Origin: Channallabes apus
Lineage: Eukaryota; Chordata; Actinopteri; Siluriformes; Clariidae
Length of the DNA: 64,000 nucleotides
Assembly (NCBI GenBank): GCA_030522415.1
Contig: CM060108.1
Span: 35,584,756 to 35,648,755 of the forward strand
Direction of reading: 5' to 3'
In this document: positions 62,751-64,000 of the stretch, piece after piece
How the letters are laid out: each line of letters begins with the position of its first letter
How positions within the stretch are numbered: the stretch's first letter is position 1
Made by a program: the position numbers and the translations under genes
Notes under the pieces: model-generated
Seen by the model: the letters and a program-made list of their open reading frames with translations, nothing else
Database searches by the model: none
What the model was told of the DNA's origin: nothing

Positions 62751-62913
62751 TAAAGATGAAGTGAGGAGGCTGAGGATACTCACAGTCCAGGTGTTTCTTC
62801 TTGGGCCCGCTGACCTCGTGCGTGGTGGCCTTACACACAGCCTTGTTGATGCTGGAGCCGGTCATGCTGTGCTGCGCCGCTGCGATGCGGTCGGTGATGC
62901 TCTGTCCGGACAT
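6515..62913 (-). CDS. picalm: picalm (CALM), phosphatidylinositol-binding clathrin assembly protein; 16 coding exons, 3' end missing
   Basis: The protein is an endocytic adaptor. In this family the N-terminal ANTH domain binds PI(4,5)P2 and small R-SNAREs at the plasma membrane, and the disordered C-terminal part binds clathrin and AP2. Sixteen exons join into 552 codons without a stop, all with GT-AG borders and matching phases. Residues 1-285 or so are the ANTH domain: start [14 protein letters not shown], the lipid-binding patch K28, K38, K40, H41 in GPKKKHLD, and later blocks [33 protein letters not shown] and [17 protein letters not shown] at 114-116 and VKR/MKRG-type residues favour PICALM over its paralogue SNAP91/AP180. 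The ATG at 62913 is chosen because the protein start matches the family; an in-frame ATG two codons upstream would add only MK. Missing: the exon with DPF/NPF motifs and the C-terminal end. Whether this is picalma or picalmb cannot be decided here. Confidence 0.96.
6765..6795 (-). CDS. picalm: picalm microexon 15 (31 bp, codons 497-506)
   Basis: The exon reads [10 protein letters not shown] and ends two bases into a Lys codon. The acceptor is TGTTACAG|ATC and the donor is AAAAA|GTGAGTAG. It is needed for phase: exon 14 ends one base into a codon and exon 16 needs two, so joining 14 directly to 16 shifts the frame. It sits where mammalian CALM has NLQIGNGTTK. Found by phase reasoning plus splice sites, not by an ORF. 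Confidence 0.88.
7310..7441 (-). CDS. picalm: picalm coding exon 14 (codons 453-496)
   Basis: The exon encodes [20 protein letters not shown] through [18 protein letters not shown]. The acceptor is CTTCACAG|GCT and the donor is GTAGGCA|GTGAGTGC. The [10 protein letters not shown] block matches FDELGGLLKP in CALM. Confidence 0.93.
7442..8627. other. picalm intron 13, distal part
   Basis: Unassigned intron sequence with a short (GA)n run near 7455-7473 and a (CA)n tract at 8594-8624 into which the hAT element inserted. Confidence 0.5.
8628..9829. mobile_element. Non-autonomous hAT element with perfect 8-bp TSD
   Basis: The ends are CAGAGGTGGAAAG and its exact inverse CTTTCCACCTCTG. Both sides are flanked by CACACGAG (8620-8627 and 9830-9837), the 8-bp duplication expected of hAT. 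Subterminal regions are rich in TACTTTTAC/AAGTAC repeats in inverted orientation. The element is 1202 bases, has an internal (GT)n (9305-9347), and has no transposase frame. The target was a (CA)n tract. Confidence 0.93.
9305..9347. repeat. (GT)n microsatellite inside the hAT element
   Basis: Perfect GT run of about 42 bases. Confidence 0.95.
9838..13056. other. picalm intron 13, proximal part
   Basis: Mostly unassigned intron. It contains the SINE at 10095-10330, (GA)n at 11495-11511 and 11717-11743, a poly-G run at 11803-11820 and a poly-T near 12597-12612. No exon-like signal was recognised. Confidence 0.5.
10095..10330 (+). repeat. SINE, family with TTCGCATATCCCA box (degraded copy)
   Basis: It shares GTCACATGTAC, TTCGCATATCC, AGGGCAGGGTCAGCC, ACAGCGCCCC and GCTCAACGGCAGCAACTT with the better copy at 55143-55394. 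The tRNA-like B box is degraded here (GGGCTCAAACCCTCAACCC). Confidence 0.75.
13057..13167 (-). CDS. picalm: picalm coding exon 13 (codons 416-452)
   Basis: The exon encodes [20 protein letters not shown] then [26 protein letters not shown] matches LNVDFESVFGN of the mammalian protein. The acceptor is TCCTTAG|GTA and the donor is GCAGCTG|GTAAAATC. Confidence 0.9.
14305..14496 (-). repeat. tRNA-derived SINE with hairpin tail
   Basis: On the minus strand it runs from GGGCCAGAGGTAGCTCAGTG (A box) through a B box GGTTCAAACCCC-like sequence to the tail GCTCTGGATAAGAGCG and TCTGCCAAATGCCTAAATGT. It matches the copy at 35688-35882 nearly end to end. Confidence 0.88.
14800..14894 (-). CDS. picalm: picalm coding exon 12 (codons 384-415)
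   Basis: The exon encodes [20 protein letters not shown] through SIASSAWG. The DLFDLQP run corresponds to the DLLDLQQPTF clathrin-binding region of mammalian CALM. The acceptor is ATCTACAG|TGT and the donor is GGGAG|GTAAGACT. Confidence 0.93.
15089..15222 (-). CDS. picalm: picalm coding exon 11 (codons 340-383)
   Basis: The exon encodes [20 protein letters not shown] through [16 protein letters not shown], a Ser/Pro/Ala-rich disordered segment with a DLF motif that could contact clathrin. The acceptor is GTGTTTAG|GAT and the donor is AACAG|GTGTATTC, followed after a few bases by (CT)n then (CA)n. Confidence 0.92.
15223..16430. other. picalm intron 10, part near exon 11
   Basis: AT-rich unassigned sequence; nothing else recognised. 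The (CT)n tract next to the exon 11 donor is on the other side, at 15060-15082. Confidence 0.4.
16436..16672 (+). pseudogene. Mariner-like transposon fragment (copy 3)
   Basis: AAAGGAGGAGTTCTTGGGAG followed by GGCCGGCGTTTCAGACATAA matches the C-terminal transposase region of the relics at 28317-28768 and about 48052-48629, in the opposite orientation. It ends in the same terminal motif AAGTCCCGGTTTTGACCTGA. Multiple stops; not functional. The Rex1-like LINE starts about 20 bases downstream. Confidence 0.65.
16694..18160 (+). CDS. Rex1/CR1-like LINE reverse transcriptase, 5'-truncated, frame intact
   Basis: The frame is open from just after a TAA at 16691-16693 to TAG at 18158-18160. No native start is present; the first in-frame ATG is far downstream and the copy is a typical 5' truncation. 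The protein copies the element RNA into DNA at the target site. Reverse-transcriptase motifs occur in order: [87 protein letters not shown] (catalytic Asp pair), [14 protein letters not shown] and FRCLGVHI. No endonuclease domain is present because the 5' part is gone. About 470 codons are uninterrupted, so the insertion is probably recent. It lies in picalm intron 10, on the opposite strand to the gene. Rex1/Babar is the best clade guess; CR1/L2 relatives are not excluded. Confidence 0.9.
   Translation, partial: LGTINIDTANTTKLDSELRIIDDVSAHTVSEEDVRKCFRQVNTRKAAGPDGIPGRVFKSCAAQLAGVFMNIFNLSLSLSVVPACFKTATIVPVPKSSTITSLNDWRPVALTPIVSKCLERLVRNFICSALPDSLDPLQFAYRHNRSTDDAIALTLHTALTHLEKKDTYVRMLLVDYSSAFNTIVPSKLDRKLQDLGLSSSLCSWILNFLSDRRQMVRLGSITSSSVTMNTGAPQGCVLSPLLYSLYTYDCMATSSSNIVVKFADDTTVVGLITNGDETAYREEVSALTHWCQENHLSLNVGKTKELMVDFRRCRVAHSPIIINGAAVERVSSFRCLGVHIAEDLTWSVHINKTVKKAQQRLFFLRRLKRFGMSPRILRTFYRCAIESILTGSITTWYGNSTAYNRKALQRVVRCSERIIGGELPSLQDIYRKRCLRKARRIIKDSSHPSNNIFKLLPSGRRYGSIRSRTSRLRDSFYHQAIRLLNTDQ
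18408..18449. repeat. (AT)n tract in the LINE 3' UTR
   Basis: A perfect TA run of about 40 bases, preceded by degenerate TGTATATGTAGATG repeats from about 18310. Confidence 0.95.
18678..21299. other. picalm intron 10, remainder
   Basis: Unassigned. Contains a 24-base A run at 19339-19362, an (AT)n at 19377-19398 and T/A tracts near 19419-19436. No exon or mobile-element ends were recognised. Confidence 0.4.
21300..21423 (-). CDS. picalm: picalm coding exon 10 (codons 298-339)
   Basis: The exon encodes [20 protein letters not shown] through the charged helix [11 protein letters not shown]. The acceptor is TCTGTAG|AGC and the donor is CTCAAG|GTGTGG. Confidence 0.94.
22249..22334 (-). CDS. picalm: picalm coding exon 9 (codons 270-297)
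   Basis: The exon encodes [20 protein letters not shown] then TKEFSADS. The acceptor is TCTGCAG|GCT and the donor is ACAGCAG|GTACGG. Confidence 0.95.
22589..24525. mobile_element. Tc1-like DNA transposon relic, split by a hAT
   Basis: The left part starts with GGGCCAAAAGTATGCAGACA and CCTGACCATCACACC. The right part ends with GATGCTCAGGTGTCCACAAT and CCTTTGGC, an imperfect inverse. Internal text GACATGGATGAACTGGAACG just before the hAT and GGTTTATTATAACAGCAGGA after it belong to a decayed frame. The hAT 23078-24399 sits between. Family assignment rests on general resemblance to fish elements ending in CCAAAAGTAT and is tentative. Confidence 0.6.
23078..24399 (-). mobile_element. hAT element with perfect 8-bp TSD and a BED-finger remnant
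   Basis: The ends are TAGGGCTGCAAC and its inverse GTTGCAGCCCTA, with AAGCACAC on both sides (23070-23077 and 24400-24407). Subterminal ATCGATTAGT/ATCGATAATTATCGAT repeats are in inverted orientation. On the minus strand near 24185-24235 a frame reads [14 protein letters not shown], the start of a BED zinc finger as in hAT transposases; the Cys and His residues that should follow are missing. The element is 1322 bases and cannot encode a full transposase. It contains (AT)n at 23368-23428. Confidence 0.92.
24526..25355. other. picalm intron 8, unassigned
   Basis: AT-rich sequence with a run of TACATACA repeats near 25304-25342. Nothing else recognised. Confidence 0.4.
25356..25673. mobile_element. 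Small MITE with CAGTACTGTGCAA ends
   Basis: The left end CAGTACTGTGCAAGTCTTTG is mirrored by the right end GACTTTTGCACAGTACTACTG. Length about 318 bases with no coding capacity. The target duplication is unclear, so the superfamily is left open. Confidence 0.65.
25674..27390. other. picalm intron 8, part near exon 8
   Basis: Unassigned; a 20-base A run at 25941-25960. No exon-like sequence recognised. Confidence 0.4.
27391..27432 (-). CDS. picalm: picalm coding exon 8 (42 bp, codons 256-269)
   Basis: This small in-frame exon encodes [14 protein letters not shown]. The acceptor is TGTCACAG|CAA and the donor is CACTCAG|GTCAGTG. It links the ANTH domain to the helical tail. Confidence 0.94.
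28317..28768 (-). pseudogene. Mariner-like transposon relic (copy 1)
   Basis: The ends are GTTCAAGTCAAACCGGGACT and the inverse AGTCCCGTTTTGACTTGAAC. On the minus strand, transposase fragments in shifting frames include [19 protein letters not shown] (catalytic region of the PPYSPDLSP type), HMFGPFKGV and [11 protein letters not shown]. The distance between the last two is too short, so an internal deletion is likely. Stops and frameshifts make it inactive. Located in picalm intron 7. Confidence 0.75.
29077..29183 (-). CDS. picalm: picalm coding exon 7 (codons 220-255)
   Basis: The exon encodes [20 protein letters not shown] through SEFLKVAE. The acceptor is CGCACAG|AAA and the donor is GCAGAG|GTACGTAC. 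End of the folded ANTH region. Confidence 0.95.
29952..30063 (-). CDS. picalm: picalm coding exon 6 (codons 183-219)
   Basis: The exon encodes [20 protein letters not shown] through YNEGVINLL. The acceptor TCTCCAG|GCC is preceded directly by a (GT)n tract and the donor is CTGG|GTGAGTCTC. Confidence 0.95.
30169..30196. repeat. Poly-T tract
   Basis: A T-rich run of about 22 bases near 30174-30195; A-rich on the picalm strand. No SINE body seen next to it. Confidence 0.8.
30197..31428. other. picalm intron 5, remainder
   Basis: AT-rich; long T runs near 30791-30810 and 30818-30829 and a (GT)n at 31063-31091. No further feature recognised. Confidence 0.4.
31429..31522 (-). CDS. picalm: picalm coding exon 5 (codons 151-182)
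   Basis: The exon encodes [20 protein letters not shown] through LDALLDFQ. The acceptor is GTTGTGCAG|TAT and the donor is CCAG|GTGTGTGTTTG, a donor already inside a GT-rich stretch. Confidence 0.94.
32876..32978 (-). CDS. picalm: picalm coding exon 4 (codons 117-150)
   Basis: The exon encodes [19 protein letters not shown] through DFTKMKRG. The acceptor is CTCCGTCAG|GCT and the donor is AGAGG|GTAAGCC. The intron before it is only 136 bases. Confidence 0.95.
33115..33190 (-). CDS. picalm: picalm coding exon 3 (codons 92-116)
   Basis: The exon encodes [20 protein letters not shown] then KGALQ. The acceptor is TGTCTTGTAG|CGT and the donor is CAAG|GTACGTAC. ANTH core. Confidence 0.95.
34512..35349. 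mobile_element. hAT element B, nested in A
   Basis: The ends are TAGGGCTGCACGATAT and ATATCGTGCAGCCCTA, with flanks GCCACACG and GCCACAAG (7 of 8). Subterminal ATTGCGATAACGATATTTTTT is repeated in inverse near the right end. 838 bases, no coding frame. Confidence 0.9.
35645..37286 (-). mobile_element. hAT element C, nested in A; chimeric transposase remnants
   Basis: The ends are CAGTGGTTCTCAAA and TTTGAGAACCACTG, with a perfect 8-bp duplication GATTACTC (35637-35644 and 37287-37294). Minus-strand remnants: near 36100-36375 a frame with [16 protein letters not shown] and [16 protein letters not shown] then PLDFFQRK, as in SCAND3/ZBED5/FAM200-type hAT transposases. Near 36460-36700 is a second frame with [20 protein letters not shown], a BED-finger start. 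These belong to different transposase types, so the element is a composite. A SINE is inserted at 35688-35882. Confidence 0.88.
35688..35882 (+). repeat. tRNA-derived SINE inserted in hAT C
   Basis: A box TAGCTCAGTGGTTAAGGCAT, B box GGTTCAAACCCC, middle GTTGGGCCCTTGAGCAAGGC, tail GCTCTGGGTAAGAGCGTCTG. Flanked by TTAAGGGGG on both sides (35679-35687 and 35883-35891), a plausible target duplication. Confidence 0.9.
37360..42150. other. picalm intron 2, long unassigned stretch
   Basis: Apart from the SINE 3' end at 39113-39225 and A runs (38371-38395, 38619-38631, 41272-41284), I recognise no exon, RNA gene or transposon end in this 4.8 kb. Confidence 0.4.
39113..39225 (+). repeat. 3' fragment of the GTGGTTAGCACTGTGG SINE family
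   Basis: GTGGATTGGCACCCTGTCCA, TACCCCGCCTCGTGCCC and AAGATGATGAGTGAATGAA match the 3' half of the family represented at 50455-50745. Confidence 0.75.
42549..42588. repeat. Poly-A run flanked by poly-G
   Basis: An uninterrupted A run of about 33 bases between G runs. It lies next to the tRNA-like repeat that follows. Confidence 0.9.
42597..42785 (+). repeat. tRNA-derived SINE-like repeat
   Basis: GGGGGTAGCTCGATGGTTAG (A box) and GGTTCGAGTCC (B box) spaced as in a tRNA gene, followed by non-tRNA sequence GGGTGCCACTGTTTCAAACC. The acceptor arm does not pair, so it is not a tRNA gene. Confidence 0.65.
42786..43838. other. picalm intron 2, unassigned
   Basis: No element ends or exon signals were recognised in this stretch. 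Confidence 0.35.
43839..44096 (+). pseudogene. 3' remnant of Tc1-like element (second copy of the 22589 family)
   Basis: AGTAGAAGAACTGGAGAACA, ACCCCAAGACATCAGTACCT, GTGGAGGTTATTATACAAC and the terminal CAGGTGTCCACAAACTTTGG match the right half of the relic at 22589-24525. The frame is broken. Confidence 0.6.
44135..44400. mobile_element. Left end of a DNA transposon relic
   Basis: GCGCTTTTCCACTGCATAGT then repeated CACTTTTCCACTGG-type boxes, with a GATTGGCCGG segment. This resembles a common fish element end, perhaps PIF/Harbinger. The opposite end is not found, so it is truncated. Confidence 0.45.
44588..44622. repeat. (CA)n microsatellite
   Basis: Perfect CA run; another lies at 44892-44924 and a (GT)n at 45249-45290. 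Confidence 0.95.
45543..45576. repeat. (GT)n microsatellite next to picalm exon 2 donor
   Basis: Reads (CA)n on the picalm strand and begins about 12 bases after the donor at 45587. Confidence 0.95.
45588..45730 (-). CDS. picalm: picalm coding exon 2 (codons 44-91)
   Basis: The exon encodes [18 protein letters not shown] through [10 protein letters not shown]. The acceptor is TTTGTTTCAG|ACC and the donor is GAG|GTAAAATG. A (CA)n run starts about 12 bases inside the following intron. It follows a 17-kb first intron. Confidence 0.95.
46438..46526 (+). repeat. 5' fragment of the TTCGCATATCCCA SINE family
   Basis: AGAAGAATGTTCAATTCTTT, GTCACATGTAATTTACAGCA and TTCTTCGCATATCCCAATTA match the first third of the copy at 55143-55394. 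It stops exactly where the hAT copy begins. Confidence 0.8.
46527..48046 (-). mobile_element. hAT element C, second copy (left end missing)
   Basis: It matches 35883-37286 along its length and ends in TTTGAGAACCACTG. The left terminal repeat is replaced by a SINE fragment. Minus-strand remnants: [32 protein letters not shown] (about 46740-47000), and [34 protein letters not shown] (about 47200-47460). In the second block the BED-finger Cys and His pattern is damaged. It keeps about 185 bases (47044-47228) absent from copy one, including GTGGTGGGTGATATAACC, a typical hAT terminal sequence. Confidence 0.85.
48052..48629 (-). pseudogene. Mariner-like transposon relic (copy 2)
   Basis: CACTGGCCTCCCAGGAACTC, GCTGTACGGGGGATGTGG, CCGAGTTCCTGTAACGTACA and the end AAGTCCCGGTTTGAGTTGAA match copy 1. 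Frames are broken throughout. It directly abuts the right end of the hAT copy. Confidence 0.7.
48630..50390. other. picalm intron 1, unassigned
   Basis: A short (GA)n at 49734-49750 and A-rich runs at 50282-50308. No exon or element end recognised. Confidence 0.4.
50393..51168. mobile_element. Possible Tc1-like element with CCAAAAGTA ends, hosting a SINE
   Basis: Left end GCCAAAAGTATTGGGACA; right end GGGCTTGGTACTTTTGGCC, an imperfect inverse. The SINE 50455-50745 lies within. No transposase frame. Target duplication not resolved. Confidence 0.5.
50455..50745 (+). repeat. tRNA-derived SINE, near full length
   Basis: TAGTGGTTTAGCACTGTGGC, GGGTCGAGGGTTCGATTCCC (B box), GTCTGTGTGCATACACTTTG, CAGTCCAAGGACATGCAG, TAATGGATTGGCACTCC and CATAGGCTCCAGGAGACTC. 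Same family as 39113 and 56047. Confidence 0.88.
51207..51272. repeat. (AT)n microsatellite
   Basis: TA run of about 60 bases, preceded by TTTATATTTATT. Confidence 0.95.
51273..53744. other. picalm intron 1, unassigned
   Basis: Contains at 52558-52640 a fragment (AGGAACCTTGAAAGGAACCA, GGGAACCCATGCTC) shared with the repeat at 60949-61200. Nothing else recognised. Confidence 0.45.
53753..54226. mobile_element. hAT-like MITE with TAGGGATGCTC ends
   Basis: The ends are TAGGGATGCTC and GAGCATCCCTA with subterminal TTAACCGATTAACTG and GGTTAACGGTTAAT in inverse. Flanks ATTTTCAG and ATTTTTAT agree at 6 of 8. 474 bases, non-coding. Confidence 0.8.
54227..55142. other. picalm intron 1, unassigned
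   Basis: A poly-T/poly-G junction at 54800-54822 and a (GA)n at 54659-54672. No exon recognised. Confidence 0.4.
55143..55394 (+). repeat. SINE, TTCGCATATCCCA family, near full length
   Basis: GTCACATGTACTTTTTACAG, TTCTTCGCATATCCCAATTA, GAGCGCAGGGTCAGCC, GGGTTAAGGGCCTTGCTCAA, B box GGTTCGAACCCCCGACC and CAGCCTTAACCGATTGAGCC. It is preceded by an AGAAGAAGAAGAATATTC motif. Confidence 0.9.
56047..56120 (+). repeat. 5' fragment of the GTGGTTAGCACTGTGG SINE family
   Basis: TTGGCACTGTGGCCTCGTAC, GGGTCGAGGGTTTGATTCCC and GGGTCTGTGTGCATGGAGT match the head of the copy at 50455. Confidence 0.8.
56121..59504. other. picalm intron 1, unassigned
   Basis: A and T runs at 56380-56407, 57447-57474 and 58190-58202; a short (CA)n near 57201. 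GTTGCACAAGTATTCACTGCC near 56668 resembles a Tc1-type fragment, but no second end was found. Confidence 0.35.
59505..60948. repeat. 29-bp minisatellite, about 50 units
   Basis: The unit is CGTTACTAACCGGCCAAGCC followed by AACGATCGC. About 11 units are 28 bases, having lost one C (CAAGCAAC); none of these lies in the first 11 or so units. From 60623 rightwards many units read GATCACC instead of GATCGCC, and the last few read CACTGTT. Confidence 0.97.
60949..61205 (+). repeat. Interspersed repeat with TTTATTTGTATAGCGCTTTT head
   Basis: TTCAATTCAGTTTTATTTGT, ATAGCGCTTTTAACAATTG, AAGCAGCTTTACACAATC, AGAAACCTTGAGAGGAACCA and GGGAACCCATCCTCATCTGG. This is an abundant kind of fish repeat; I do not know whether it is a SINE or a LINE 3' end. 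It directly borders the minisatellite. Confidence 0.75.
61206..62365. other. picalm intron 1, unassigned
   Basis: A short fragment AGATAGATAGAGTACTTTAT then TAATCCCACAGGGAGACT at 61565-61602 resembles a LINE 3' end. Nothing else recognised. Confidence 0.4.
62374..62693. mobile_element. hAT-like MITE with GGGCTGTGCG ends
   Basis: Left end TAGGGCTGTGCGATATG, right end GCGCACAGCCCAG. Flanks GTGTAGAG (62366-62373) and GTCTAGAG (62694-62701) agree at 7 of 8. Interior has repeated ATCACGATTTTG. 320 bases. It lies about 90 bases from picalm exon 1. Confidence 0.82.
62718..62744. repeat. (GT)n microsatellite downstream of picalm exon 1
   Basis: Reads (CA)n on the picalm strand about 40 bases after the exon 1 donor. 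Confidence 0.95.
62784..62913 (-). CDS. picalm: picalm coding exon 1 (codons 1-43)
   Basis: The exon encodes [20 protein letters not shown] through GPKKKHLD and ends one base into a Tyr codon. The donor is ACT|GTGAGTATC. It holds the phosphoinositide-binding lysines of the ANTH domain. A (CA)n tract on the coding strand lies about 40 bases into the intron. Confidence 0.95.
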
Positions 62914-63869
62914 CTTCAACGCAGGACGGTTTTCACTCTCCCAAAAAAAAAATTATAGAAACAAAAACCCCGGAACTTAACGGCTCACTAATATGAGCAG
63001 ATTTAGGAAAATCTTGAGTCAGTAAAGTGACTCGTTATAGATTTATTTTAGTTTTTTAATCCACAAGATTAGCCAGTTAAACACTAATCCAGTCACTCTT
63101 TCCTTTTAATAGTGGATTTGTTGATATAAAAAGTATCTAGCTACCTATCTAGTACAAATATTACCCCAGGTGTGTGTGTGTGTGTGTTTTACACGGGGAT
63201 GAGCTGAGTGCCTGAGCTGATGTTAGCTAATATAACCATAACAGCGTTCAAACCGAGTCCAGGACCTAAAGCTGAAATCTGAGCATATATGAAGATTACA
63301 AAAGGACATAGCTAGCTATCCGTGCAGTCAGGACCAGAGACAGACGAGGACAGACGAGGAAACGCCACGTACCCCGAGACTGGTTAAACAAGTCCGTCTT
63401 AAAATCACAACCGGCGTGTGTGTGTGTGTGTGTGTGTGTGTATCGGTGTTTCCCGATAATCTGAGTCTCTTCCTGAACAAACTACCAAGTTTAACGTCCG
63501 TCTCAAACTCTGTTCAAACTGTTCCTGCTAGTTCCTCTACAGGCAGGAGTGATACACACATACACACACAGCCCTGAGCTAACACTGGCGCGCGGCGAGC
63601 AGAAATGAAAGTGTGTCGTTCACTTGGAACCTGAAGGTTCTCACATCAGCTGATCCGCGGCTCAAACCTCACGTCCGACCTGAAGCTCAGAGAGGAAGTC
63701 CACTAATCCAGCTGTACGACCGCGAAGGGTAAAAAAAAAAATTTGCGTTTTTTTTCCCCCCGTCCTGGATCAATAGGTGGAGAAATTCCGGCGGGGAGTG
63801 TGTTTTATGAGCCCCCTCCAACCGCGTTCCTCCACTCGCCTTCGGTTTATTCCGGTTTGTGAAGAACAG
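62914..63869. other. picalm 5' flank / probable 5' UTR and leader region
   Basis: No coding exon is seen here. It contains GT microsatellites at 63172-63187 and 63415-63441, a T/A tract near 63730, and CpG-rich stretches toward the promoter side. Part of it is likely the untranslated leader of picalm. Confidence 0.4.
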
Positions 63870-63955
63870 CTCCGGACAAAATGGCTGCGCGGAGATCAGG
63901 TGATCCCGAGTGAGCGCTGATTGGATAGAGACAGTGAGCGCTGATTGGTCAAAAC
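63870..63955 (-). promoter_or_regulatory. Candidate picalm promoter elements
   Basis: Upstream of exon 1 on the minus strand there are two CCAAT boxes (read as ATTGG at 63920-63924 and 63944-63948), each in a repeated TGAGCGCTGATTGG context 25 or so bases apart. There is also a YY1-like CAAAATGGCTGC at 63877-63888. The start site would lie near or below 63870, giving a 5' UTR of up to about 0.9 kb that may be spliced. No TATA box is seen. The link to picalm is inferred from position. Confidence 0.45.
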
Positions 63956-64000
63956 TAAGAGCGCCGTGTGAACGCGTTAAAGTTCATTTGAATCCGTTTT

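Overview
This is vertebrate, almost certainly teleost, nuclear DNA. The evidence is a multi-exon gene with GT-AG introns, very many CA/GT microsatellites, tRNA-derived SINEs, a Rex1-like LINE, and several hAT and Tc1/mariner remnants that have a fish look. An otophysan such as a catfish is possible from the repeat style, but this is weakly supported. There is no prokaryotic or viral gene organisation.

The only host gene is on the minus strand: picalm, the clathrin-assembly ANTH protein CALM. I resolve 16 coding exons, from the ATG at 62913 to an exon ending at 6515. They join into one open frame of 552 codons with every exon phase consistent. One of them is a 31-bp microexon (6765-6795). The last coding exon(s) and the 3' UTR are not found and probably lie beyond base 1. 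A candidate promoter with two CCAAT boxes and a YY1-like site lies at 63870-63950.

Almost everything else is intronic repeat. Intron 16 holds a 5.6-kb higher-order satellite (about 56-5617) built from hairpin-bearing units of roughly 130-150 bp. Intron 13 carries a complete non-autonomous hAT (8628-9829). Intron 10 carries a 5'-truncated Rex1-like LINE with an uninterrupted reverse-transcriptase frame (16694-18160) beside a mariner fragment. Intron 8 holds a hAT (23078-24399) nested in a Tc1-like relic. Intron 7 holds a mariner-like relic. Intron 2 holds a three-deep nest (34057-37351: hAT with two further hATs inside, one of which contains a SINE). Intron 1 holds a second copy of the chimeric hAT, a third mariner-like copy, further SINEs, a small hAT MITE (53753-54226), a 29-bp minisatellite of about 50 units (59505-60948), and another hAT-like MITE (62374-62693).

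The insertions do not disrupt any exon. The most unusual material is the hairpin satellite in intron 16, whose last hairpin in each higher-order unit keeps perfect pairing despite sequence changes. Also unusual are the repeated placement of CA/CT microsatellites next to picalm splice donors, and the apparent loss of the exon that carries the DPF and NPF adaptor-binding motifs in mammals.
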